DNA of 23,503 bases from CAYXVF01 sp964468125 (GTDB lineage: Bacteria > Myxococcota > XYA12-FULL-58-9 > CAYXVF01), in assembly GCA_964468125.1 (NCBI GenBank), contig CAYXVF010000095.1, positions 1 to 23,503 of the forward strand, written 5' to 3'. A program made the translations under genes and the position numbers. The notes under the pieces were generated by a model. That model had not been told where the DNA came from. It made no database searches and saw nothing but the letters and a program-made list of their open reading frames with translations. Shown in pieces: positions 1 to 6,739 of the stretch (positions are counted from its first letter, which is position 1; every line of letters begins with the position of its first letter).

Positions 1-84
1 TCGAACTTCACTGCCGATTTCCAACGCACGCCGAGCCAAAACCAATTGGGAATGCCTCTTCTCAACGTGCTCGCGGTGAGATAA
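1..84 (+). CDS. possible C-terminal tail of an upstream gene (partial at left edge)
   Basis: Frame 1 is open from the window edge to a TAA at 82-84. It encodes about 27 residues ending in LGMPLLNVLAVR. The stop lies nine bases before the hutH start, which would suit an upstream gene in the same operon. The piece is too short to identify, and a second frame is also open over nearly the same bases, so this is a weak call based on the more protein-like composition of frame 1. Confidence 0.3.
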   Translation, partial: SNFTADFQRTPSQNQLGMPLLNVLAVR

Positions 85-93
85 GGCGCCGCC

Positions 94-1605
94 ATGGGAC
101 ATGCACTGGGGAGGGAGCCTCTCACGTTGGAGGTGGTGGAAGCGGTGTCGCTCGGCGAGACCGTGGAGTTGTCAACGGACGCGGTCGAACGCATTCGCGC
201 CGCACGAGCGCTCGTGGAAGAGCGAGCCGCTTCGGACACACCGGCTTATGGCATCACCACCGGCTTCGGGGCCCTGGCGGAGGTGAAAATCCCGAAGGAC
301 CAGCTCGGCGCGCTCCAGCACAATCTGATCGTCTCCCACGCCGCGGGCGTAGGGCGTCCCCTCTCCCGCGAAGAAACGCGTGCGATGATGCTTCTTCGGG
401 CGCAGGTGCTGGCGAGCGGCCACTCGGGCTGTCGGCTCGAAACGGTCGAGCAACTCCTCGCGATGCTGAATCGAGGCGTGCATCCGCGCATTCCTGAGAA
501 AGGCTCGGTCGGTGCCTCCGGAGATCTCGCACCGCTCGCGCACCTTGCACTCGCGATGCTCGGCGAAGGCCAAGCCGAGCTCGACGGTGAGTGGCTCCAT
601 TCCGCTGAAGCGTTGAAACGCATTGGGCTCGCGCCCACGGTCCTCGAAGCCAAAGAAGGTCTTTCGCTGGTCAACGGTACGCAGGGGATGGCGGCGGTGG
701 GTGGCCTCGCCGTGCTGCGCGCGGAGCGATTGTGTCGGCTCGCCGACGTCGCGGGCGCGATGACCTTGGAAGCGCTCTGCGGCCTCCCCCATGCTTTCGA
801 CCCGCGCATTCAGCGGGTTCGGCCGCACCCGGGCCAGGCGGAGTGCGCGGAGAACCTGCGCACGCTCACTGCCGGGAGCGAGATGCTCGCCAGCGGAAAG
901 CGAGTACAGGACCCCTACTCCATGCGATGCATGCCACAGGTGCACGGCGCCACGCGCGACGCCCTGCGCTTCGGTCGCGACACGATGGAACGGGAGATCA
1001 ACAGTGCCACGGACAACCCGCTGGTGTTTGCCGAAGACGGCGACATCCTGAGCGGTGGGAATTTTCACGGCCAGCCTTTGGCACTCGCTCTCGACTTCGC
1101 GGCGATCGCCCTCGCGGAGATCGCGAACATCAGCGAGCGCCGCGTCGAGCAGTTGGTGAACCCGAACCTCTCGGGCCTTCCACCGTTCCTCGTGCCCGAG
1201 AGCGGCATTCATTCGGGCTTCATGATCGCCCAGGTCACAGCCGCCGCCCTCGTCAACGAGAACAAAGTGCTCGCGACCCCCGCGTCTATCGATTCTATCC
1301 CGGGCAGCGCGAGCCGCGAAGACCACGTCTCCATGGGCATGACCTCGGCGCGGAAGCTGCGAGAGATCGCAGACAACACGCGGGCGGTCCTTGCGGTCGA
1401 GCTTCTGTGCGCGGCTCAAGCGATGGACCTCCGTGGCGCTCGCGCGGGACGCGGCACCTCCGCCGCCCATGCGCTCATTCGCGCGCACGTCCCGCACCTC
1501 GACGGTGACCGCAATCTCAGCGAAGACATCGAAAAGGTGATCCGCCTGATCCACGACGGTGAGCTGTCGAACTCGGTGCTCGAGGCAGTACAGGAGCTCA
1601 ACTAG
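94..1605 (+). CDS. hutH: histidine ammonia-lyase (HAL/PAL family)
   Basis: This cytoplasmic enzyme deaminates L-histidine to trans-urocanate, the first step of histidine degradation. The 503-residue length fits the family. The tripeptide Ala141-Ser142-Gly143, inside GSVGASGDLAPLAHLA, is the precursor of the MIO electrophilic cofactor. Two features favour histidine over phenylalanine or tyrosine as substrate: the Ser81-His82 pair in NLIVSHAAGVG, and Glu409 in SREDHVSMG, which matches the HAL-type glutamate. The ATG at 94 has an AAGG about eight bases upstream. No hutU, hutI or hutG is in the window, so the rest of the pathway must lie elsewhere or be absent. The next gene is convergent. Identification is firm; substrate choice is inferred from these motif residues. 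Confidence 0.96.
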   Translation: MGHALGREPLTLEVVEAVSLGETVELSTDAVERIRAARALVEERAASDTPAYGITTGFGALAEVKIPKDQLGALQHNLIVSHAAGVGRPLSREETRAMMLLRAQVLASGHSGCRLETVEQLLAMLNRGVHPRIPEKGSVGASGDLAPLAHLALAMLGEGQAELDGEWLHSAEALKRIGLAPTVLEAKEGLSLVNGTQGMAAVGGLAVLRAERLCRLADVAGAMTLEALCGLPHAFDPRIQRVRPHPGQAECAENLRTLTAGSEMLASGKRVQDPYSMRCMPQVHGATRDALRFGRDTMEREINSATDNPLVFAEDGDILSGGNFHGQPLALALDFAAIALAEIANISERRVEQLVNPNLSGLPPFLVPESGIHSGFMIAQVTAAALVNENKVLATPASIDSIPGSASREDHVSMGMTSARKLREIADNTRAVLAVELLCAAQAMDLRGARAGRGTSAAHALIRAHVPHLDGDRNLSEDIEKVIRLIHDGELSNSVLEAVQELN

Positions 1606-1656
1606 GGCGAAGTCGATCGGCGCTGGCTCGGTCCGGAGTTGTGAGATGCGCCCTAG
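1602..1656. terminator. inverted repeat between convergent stop codons, possible bidirectional terminator
   Basis: CTAGGGCG at 1602-1609 is matched by its exact reverse complement CGCCCTAG at 1649-1656. The arms contain the hutH stop codon and end just before the stop of the opposing gene. The 39-base loop is long and no T tract follows, so termination is only a possibility. Confidence 0.2.
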
Positions 1657-1657
1657 C

Positions 1658-2368
1658 TCACTTGGGAAGCTTGATCCCGAGTGCCTTGGCGATGCGTTTG
1701 TGCATTCCCTCAGCCTGGTCGCTCGTGCGTTGAACGAGCTCGGTGCCCGCGGCGGCGAGGTCTTCGACTTGCTCCACGCCGTTGCCGCCGGAGTGATAGG
1801 CCTGGTGGATCGTTGCGTTTTGAAGGGCCGCCTCGCGCATCCGTCCGAGCGCCGCGCGCCTGGCTTCGGTCATGGCTTCGAGCTGCTGCAAACGCATCTC
1901 GAGGATCTCTACCGTGATCCCTTCGCTTTGAGCGAAGGCGCTCTGGCGCGCAAGGAGCGACTCGAGGCTGGAGCCCTCAAGGTCCTCGAGGCCCATCATG
2001 TCCGACGCGGAATTCAGAACGCTCGGGTCCGGTGTTTCGATACCACTCGGGGGCGGAGGAAGGACAATCTTGCGCAGGTCCGTCGCCTCACTCGCCCCGC
2101 GGAGCGCCTTCGCTCCACTCTGATTCGGATTCATGGCCCGCACGCCGGAGGTGTCCTGATTGAAATAGGCGGCTTTGTAGGCCTTGGGCACCTCCGTGCG
2201 CCGCTTGGGCTCGGCGCCCGCGGGACGTTTGACCGGGGTGGGAACGATGTCGCCGACCCCACCGAGGTCACGGGCGCGCACGCCCTTGGCTCTGCTCTTT
2301 TGGTCGGTCCCCTCGTCCTGGAGAGGGACCGGCACCTGCGGCTTATAGAGAAGGTCACGACCGGACAT
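1658..2368 (-). CDS. hypothetical protein, disordered N-terminus and helical C-terminus
   Basis: This 236-residue protein is not recognised. The first half is rich in Pro, Lys, Arg and Gly and looks disordered, with stretches such as VPTPVKRPAGAEPKRR and VLPPPPSGIETP. The second half, from about DMMGLEDLEGSSLESLLARQ onward, is alanine-, glutamate- and glutamine-rich and reads as an amphipathic or coiled-coil region (EILEMRLQQLEAMTEARR). No signal peptide or membrane segment is seen, so it is probably cytoplasmic. The ATG at 2368 was chosen. An in-frame GTG at 2386 would add six residues and cannot be excluded, as neither start has a convincing ribosome binding site. It faces hutH convergently and diverges from the 2448 gene. 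Confidence 0.75.
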   Translation of the reverse strand: MSGRDLLYKPQVPVPLQDEGTDQKSRAKGVRARDLGGVGDIVPTPVKRPAGAEPKRRTEVPKAYKAAYFNQDTSGVRAMNPNQSGAKALRGASEATDLRKIVLPPPPSGIETPDPSVLNSASDMMGLEDLEGSSLESLLARQSAFAQSEGITVEILEMRLQQLEAMTEARRAALGRMREAALQNATIHQAYHSGGNGVEQVEDLAAAGTELVQRTSDQAEGMHKRIAKALGIKLPK

Positions 2369-2410
2369 GCTGATCGAAACGTACACGATGGTCGCTCGCC
2401 TTGGCCAGAA

Positions 2411-2422
2411 GGTGAATTCACC
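2411..2422. promoter_or_regulatory. 12-bp perfect palindrome in a divergent intergenic region
   Basis: GGTGAATTCACC is a perfect 12-base palindrome lying between the divergent starts at 2368 (-) and 2448 (+), in the place expected for an operator serving one or both genes. The position and symmetry are seen directly; regulator binding is inference. Confidence 0.25.
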
Positions 2423-2447
2423 CGGCAGCCGTGCTTAACTTGGGCTC

Positions 2448-2891
2448 ATGAACGGGGAAACCCGCGTACATTTGGTGGTGCTCGGCCTGCTCGCGGCGAT
2501 CGTAGGCCTGGTGGTGATCTTCTGGACCTCGCCCAGCCTGATCATCTACGGCCTGCTCGGGCTCGCGGCGGTCATGGCCTACGGCGCCCTTTACCTGATC
2601 GTGGCGGCCTGGGTAGACCCGAAGCCTCCCCCCTCCCCCTTGCCCTCCGAAGGCGGCTCGGACAGCCCCACGATCATCGCCCCCACGGACGACGAACCGA
2701 CCCGGGCACCGGTGAACGACGAAGCGGTCACGCAAACCAAGATGATCCTCGAAGAGGCGCCGACCGAGGTGGCGGAACCCAAGGGTAAAAAAACGACCAA
2801 GAAGAAGAGCAAGCGAAAGACCACCCGGATGAGCAAGACGGACCGCGCGAGCTCGCGCGCCGAGACGATGAAGAAGGACGGGGAGACATGA
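2448..2891 (+). CDS. small membrane protein with Lys-rich cytoplasmic tail
   Basis: This 147-residue protein is of unknown function. Residues about 8-27 (VVLGLLAAIVGLVVIFW) and 32-53 (IIYGLLGLAAVMAYGALYL) form two closely spaced hydrophobic segments, likely a transmembrane hairpin. A proline-rich stretch (PPPSPLPSEGG) follows, then a long acidic linker and a strongly basic C-terminus with KGKKTTKKKSKRKTT at about residues 110-124. The tail could contact nucleic acid, membrane phosphate or acidic proteins. Its stop overlaps the nagZ start by four bases (ATGA), so the two are probably translationally coupled. A membrane partner would be consistent with a role near cell-wall recycling, but this rests on context alone. 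Confidence 0.8.
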   Translation: MNGETRVHLVVLGLLAAIVGLVVIFWTSPSLIIYGLLGLAAVMAYGALYLIVAAWVDPKPPPSPLPSEGGSDSPTIIAPTDDEPTRAPVNDEAVTQTKMILEEAPTEVAEPKGKKTTKKKSKRKTTRMSKTDRASSRAETMKKDGET

Positions 2892-3985
2892 GCGACGCCC
2901 GATTCCTGACGCGCGCCGACCTCCGGGCAGCCGCGGGACACCGCATCATCTGCGGCTTTGCAGGGGAAAGCGTCGACGATGAGCTCAAGGAGCTGCTGCG
3001 AGAGGTCCAGCCCTTGGGGGTCATCCTCTTTGCCCGAAACATCGAATCGCCAGAAGCGGCCGCAGAGCTGATCCGCGAGCTGAAGAGTCTGCCGGAACGC
3101 AAAGACGATCCGCTCATGGTGAGCGTGGACCAGGAAGGCGGTCGTGTCGCGCGGGTTCGCGCTCCAGCCACCGAGTGGCCAACGATGCGCGAGGTCGGGG
3201 CACTCAAAGATTTCGCCCTCGCCGAGCGAGTGGGGTTCGGCATCGGGTCGGAGCTGCGGGCTCTGGGCTTTGACCTCGACTACACGCCGGTCCTAGACGT
3301 CGACACAAACCCGGACAACCCGGTGATCGGAGACCGGGCCTTCAGCGCGGATGCAGCGTTCGTGGGCGACATGGCCGCAGCGCTTCTGCGCGGCTTGAAC
3401 CGCGCCGGCGTCGGCGGCTGCGGCAAACACTTTCCCGGCCACGGCGACACGGACCTGGACAGTCATCTCGCGCTGCCGCGCGTAGAACACGAGCTCCCCC
3501 TCATTCGCGAGCGCGAATGGGAGCCGTACCGGCGAGCGATCGCAGCCGGGCTCGACGCGGTTATGACCGCCCATGTGGTCGTCGCAGCGATCGACGAGAG
3601 CGTACCCGCCACCCTTTCCCCTCGCGCGATCGCAATGCTTCGCGAAGAGCTCTCTTTCGACGGTGTCGTGATCAGCGACGATGTCGAGATGAAGGCCCTG
3701 GCCGATCACTTTTCGAGCGAGGAGATCGTCGCCCGCGGAATCGAGTCAGGGCTCGACATTTTTCTGACCTGCAAAGAATACACGGTGACCATCGACACCT
3801 ACCGGGCCCTGGTGCAGCGCTTCGAGCAGAACGCCCTCACCCACGAGCAGATCCAGAAGCAGCACAAACGGGTCAAAGCCTGGCGCAACCGCTGGACCCG
3901 CCCCCCCGAGCCGCCGGACCTCTCAAAGGTGGGCAGCTACGCCTACGTCGCCGAAGAGATCGCCGAGCGCCTCGCGGCGGGGTGA
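2888..3985 (+). CDS. nagZ: beta-N-acetylhexosaminidase NagZ (GH3)
   Basis: NagZ removes N-acetylglucosamine from the non-reducing end of cytoplasmic anhydro-muropeptides, an early step of peptidoglycan recycling. The family signature KHFPGHGDT is at residues 180-188, carrying the His used as acid/base in NagZ enzymes. VISDDVEM at about residues 261-268 holds the nucleophilic aspartate region. The N-terminus (ICGFAGESVDDE, then GVILFARNIESPE) matches the usual start of the TIM barrel. The 365-residue length is slightly above that of the short proteobacterial NagZ proteins and lacks the extra domains of large GH3 glucosidases. No signal peptide is seen, agreeing with a cytoplasmic role. ldcA and mpl, which act on the same muropeptides, lie a few kilobases away on the other strand. 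Confidence 0.94.
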   Translation: MSDARFLTRADLRAAAGHRIICGFAGESVDDELKELLREVQPLGVILFARNIESPEAAAELIRELKSLPERKDDPLMVSVDQEGGRVARVRAPATEWPTMREVGALKDFALAERVGFGIGSELRALGFDLDYTPVLDVDTNPDNPVIGDRAFSADAAFVGDMAAALLRGLNRAGVGGCGKHFPGHGDTDLDSHLALPRVEHELPLIREREWEPYRRAIAAGLDAVMTAHVVVAAIDESVPATLSPRAIAMLREELSFDGVVISDDVEMKALADHFSSEEIVARGIESGLDIFLTCKEYTVTIDTYRALVQRFEQNALTHEQIQKQHKRVKAWRNRWTRPPEPPDLSKVGSYAYVAEEIAERLAAG

Positions 3986-4000
3986 GCCGCGCAGCACCAC

Positions 4001-4942
4001 TCAGTACAGCTCGGCTTCTCGGGGGGTTTCGGCCCGGAAGGGCTCGAGGATCTCGTAGAGGGAGCGTTCCGGTTGGGTGTTGAAGACTTCCTCGGATCGA
4101 TTCGTGTCGAGGACGGTGTTGAAGCGGATGTGATCGAGCTCCGGCGCTGGGAAGCTCGTTAGGCGATACTTCCAGGCGCGCTCGAGAAAACCGGTGAAGA
4201 GCGGGTGGGGTACCGGCAGCGTCGCTTTGCCCAGGACCCGCAAGATGCGCGACAGCGGCACCGGATCCGTTCCCGCCAGGTTGAACACCCCTCGGATCCC
4301 TGGGCGAACCGACTCCTCGAGATAGCGCAGCAGGTCATCCTCGTGGATCAGCTGCACCATGGGGTCGAAGCCCATCAGGGTTGGGATCACCCGCAGGCGG
4401 AAGTATTTGGACGGGGCATTTCGGACGTGCGGGCCTACGATGTGCGCGGGCCTGAAGATGACGGTCTCGATGTCGTGGTGACGCCAGAAGAATGACTGCA
4501 CCGCCCGGTCCACCGCGACCAGCGTCCGGATCTCCGGGAAGCGCTGCGAAGCCATCAAGGGCGCGTCCTCGACGATGAAATGGCTGTTGGTGGGCGATGG
4601 ACCGTAGACGTCACCGCTCGACAAGAGCACGAGCTTTTGCACCCCGTATTTGCTCGCGTACCCCAGGAGCGTTTCCGTTCCGATCACGTTGCGGGCGTAG
4701 AGCTTCTCCGAAGGGATGCGAAAGTTGTGCACCACGCCCATGTGGACGACCGCGTCCACCTCGTGCTGGCGAAACACGTCTTCGGCGGAGCGTCGGCGAA
4801 TGTCGACCTGGTAGTGCGTCACCTGCTCGGGCAGACCGGGGCACGGCCGGCGATCGATGCCGATCACCTCGTGCTCGCGCGCCAAGCGTTGCGCGACTCT
4901 CCTGCCTAGGCGGCCGGAGATCCCGGTCAAAACGATCTTCAT
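4001..4942 (-). CDS. NAD-dependent epimerase/dehydratase-like SDR protein, atypical active site
   Basis: This is a 313-residue extended-SDR protein. The Rossmann motif is G7-I-S-G10-R-L-G13, followed by an acidic residue at the end of strand 2 (VIGIDRR) that favours NAD(H). The DI motif (YQVDIRR) and the LLSSGDVYGPS strand are also present. The usual YxxxK catalytic pair is not seen at its expected place: the aligned segment reads RTLVAVDRAVQSFF, with Leu141 and Asp145 where Tyr and Lys would be. This resembles SDR proteins that bind nucleotide without classical epimerase chemistry. It is the last gene of the - strand run and starts seven bases after the acyltransferase stop. The substrate is unknown; nucleotide sugars or lipid-linked sugars are possible. 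Confidence 0.87.
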   Translation of the reverse strand: MKIVLTGISGRLGRRVAQRLAREHEVIGIDRRPCPGLPEQVTHYQVDIRRRSAEDVFRQHEVDAVVHMGVVHNFRIPSEKLYARNVIGTETLLGYASKYGVQKLVLLSSGDVYGPSPTNSHFIVEDAPLMASQRFPEIRTLVAVDRAVQSFFWRHHDIETVIFRPAHIVGPHVRNAPSKYFRLRVIPTLMGFDPMVQLIHEDDLLRYLEESVRPGIRGVFNLAGTDPVPLSRILRVLGKATLPVPHPLFTGFLERAWKYRLTSFPAPELDHIRFNTVLDTNRSEEVFNTQPERSLYEILEPFRAETPREAELY

Positions 4943-4949
4943 CCGATTC

Positions 4950-5885
4950 TCACCAGAACACGTGCTCTCGCTCTTTGAGACCGCGGGTGATCAAGCTCTT
5001 CATCACCTCGCGCACCTCTTCCACCTTGCGATGTATGATCTCATCCTCGTCGTTCGCGTCACCCTCAAAGCGCATCGGCTCCCCGAAGTAGATCCGGTAC
5101 TTCGTGGGCGCCGGCAACGGGATGAGCTGCGGCACCACGGGGAAGGCGGGCACCCCGAACGCCTTCGCCAGAGCCCGGGCGCTGAACAGATTCGGCGCTT
5201 GCTCCTCGGCTCCGATCACGACCACCGGAACCACCGGCGTTGCTGTCTCGATGGCGAGACGCATGAACCCGTGGCCAAAACGCTGCAGCTGATAACGTTT
5301 ATTGAACTCCTTATTTAAGCCGCGCACACCCTCGGGGAACACGAGTAGGGCCTCGTCCGCGGCCAGCAGACGCTTCGCGTTCTCCGGCGTGCCGAGGACC
5401 TGTCCGGTCCGGGCCATGAAGGCGGAGGCGAAAGGGGTCGCCGGGACGAAGCGCTCGATCATCGAACGCAGATAACGCGGCGGCTCGCGCTCGAGGAGGA
5501 CCGCAGCGTTGATCATCGCACCGTCGAAGGGGAGCTGACCCGAATGGTTTCCCACGACGAGGCAGCGGCCGTCCGGGATGTTCTGCACGCCGAAAGTCTC
5601 GACGCGAAAGTAGTGATGATAGATCCAGGTGACGAGTCCGGCGTAGGTCTTCGTGTAGTTGGGGTCGAAGCCAAAGGGGTCGACACCGTAGGGTCCGAGG
5701 TGCGTCGGAATCCGGTCGAGGCGGTCCTTGAGCTCCTGCGAGGTGGCGATTTCCCCCAGGGTCTCTCCGGCCCGGGTCAGGAACTCGACGAGGCGAGCGA
5801 ACGCCTCGGTGACGTCCACGCCCCGGACCTGGTAGGAGCCGACGGCGCTCCCGAGTCGCGACCGTAATCCCTGGATCAAGCTCAT
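4950..5885 (-). CDS. lysophospholipid acyltransferase family protein (PlsC-like)
   Basis: This 311-residue protein has the acyltransferase HxxxxxD box as NHSGQLPFD (residues 113-121) and a second block FPEGVRG (183-189). Both are typical of glycerol-phosphate and lysophospholipid acyltransferases, which move acyl groups from acyl-CoA or acyl-ACP onto lipid acceptors at the inner membrane face. The N-terminal 90 residues are helical, with no clear transmembrane segment apart from a short hydrophobic patch near LVTWIYHHYF. The start ATG overlaps the stop of the upstream phosphatase gene (ATGA), indicating coupling. The next gene is the SDR protein. As recalled, a similar acyltransferase/SDR pair occurs in mycobacteria (Rv0502 beside galE2). 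The acceptor is unknown. Confidence 0.87.
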   Translation of the reverse strand: MSLIQGLRSRLGSAVGSYQVRGVDVTEAFARLVEFLTRAGETLGEIATSQELKDRLDRIPTHLGPYGVDPFGFDPNYTKTYAGLVTWIYHHYFRVETFGVQNIPDGRCLVVGNHSGQLPFDGAMINAAVLLEREPPRYLRSMIERFVPATPFASAFMARTGQVLGTPENAKRLLAADEALLVFPEGVRGLNKEFNKRYQLQRFGHGFMRLAIETATPVVPVVVIGAEEQAPNLFSARALAKAFGVPAFPVVPQLIPLPAPTKYRIYFGEPMRFEGDANDEDEIIHRKVEEVREVMKSLITRGLKEREHVFW

Positions 5886-6739
5886 TTCATCTGCCTTCGC
5901 CTCGGATCCACCTCCGATAGCGCCGCACGATCGTTGATGGGCCCGCCGCGTGCAAGGGTCAAGGCCCGGAGGAGCTCGGGATGGAGCGCATCGGAGGCTA
6001 CGGCGATGTCACCGGAGAGCGGATCAAACGGCGCGCCTCGCGTATTGCTCACTCGGCCCCCCGCCTCCTCCACTAGGAGTGCCCCGCCAGCGACATCCCA
6101 AGGTTTCAGACCGGTCTCCCAGTAGAAATCGAAGCGCCCGCAGGCCACCCAAGCAAGATCGAGACCAGCGGAGCCAAAACGGCGAATGCCTTGGGTCGCC
6201 AGGTTGAGTGCGCAGAACTCCGCGTGGTTGTCGTCGTCGCGCTCCCAGCGGTCGTAGGCGAAGCCGGTCGCGCCGCTCGCCGACGCGAGAGTCCCGATCG
6301 TGCTCACTGCGATCGGCTCGCCGTCGAGCCGGGCCCCCTCGCCTCGCACCGCCGAGAACAGCTCGTCGCGCATGGGATCGTAGGTACAGGCCACGACCGT
6401 TTCGTAGTCGGCGCCCTCGAGTTTTTGCACGGCCATCAGCACGGCAAAGTGCGGGATCTGATGCGCGAAGTTGGTGGTTCCATCGAGCGGGTCGATGATC
6501 CAACGGTAGGCGCCCCCTCGTTGTCCTTGCCCGCTCTCCTCGGCCCAGAGGGAATGCTCCGGAAAGGCCGCCCCGATCCGCTCCAACAGGAACCACTCGC
6601 TCTCACGATCCGCTTCCGTGACCAGGTCTACGACGCCTTTTCGGTCGACCGCTACCCTACCGAGGCGCGACCGAATGCCCGCCCCCGCCACTTTCGACCA
6701 CTCAATGGCGCGTGCTTCGATCTCGTGAAGGAGATTCAT
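5882..6739 (-). CDS. inositol monophosphatase family phosphatase
   Basis: This 285-residue Mg-dependent phosphatase shows the full metal-binding set of the IMPase fold: TEAD (residues 41-44), WAEESG (65-70, the GEE-type site), DPLDGTTN (83-90) and PWDVAGG (213-219). Family members act on inositol-1-phosphate or other sugar phosphates, or on PAP. The ATG at 6739 was chosen because it overlaps the mpl stop as ATGA and gives family length. The same frame stays open upstream to 7060, but that extension is arginine-rich and antiparallel in character to mpl. Its position between mpl and an acyltransferase suggests a role in cell-wall sugar salvage or in inositol/glycerol lipid synthesis. The sequence alone does not decide the substrate. 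Confidence 0.93.
   Translation of the reverse strand: MNLLHEIEARAIEWSKVAGAGIRSRLGRVAVDRKGVVDLVTEADRESEWFLLERIGAAFPEHSLWAEESGQGQRGGAYRWIIDPLDGTTNFAHQIPHFAVLMAVQKLEGADYETVVACTYDPMRDELFSAVRGEGARLDGEPIAVSTIGTLASASGATGFAYDRWERDDDNHAEFCALNLATQGIRRFGSAGLDLAWVACGRFDFYWETGLKPWDVAGGALLVEEAGGRVSNTRGAPFDPLSGDIAVASDALHPELLRALTLARGGPINDRAALSEVDPRRRQMK

Noticed and set aside
172..1554. 460-codon open frame antisense to hutH
   Set aside because: It mirrors a clear enzyme gene with intact motifs. Its translation is Arg/His-rich without domains, typical of a shadow frame in GC-rich DNA.
1559..2788. 409-codon + strand open frame
   Set aside because: It runs across three annotated regions, antisense to the coiled-coil gene and out of frame with the membrane-protein gene, and its composition is not protein-like.
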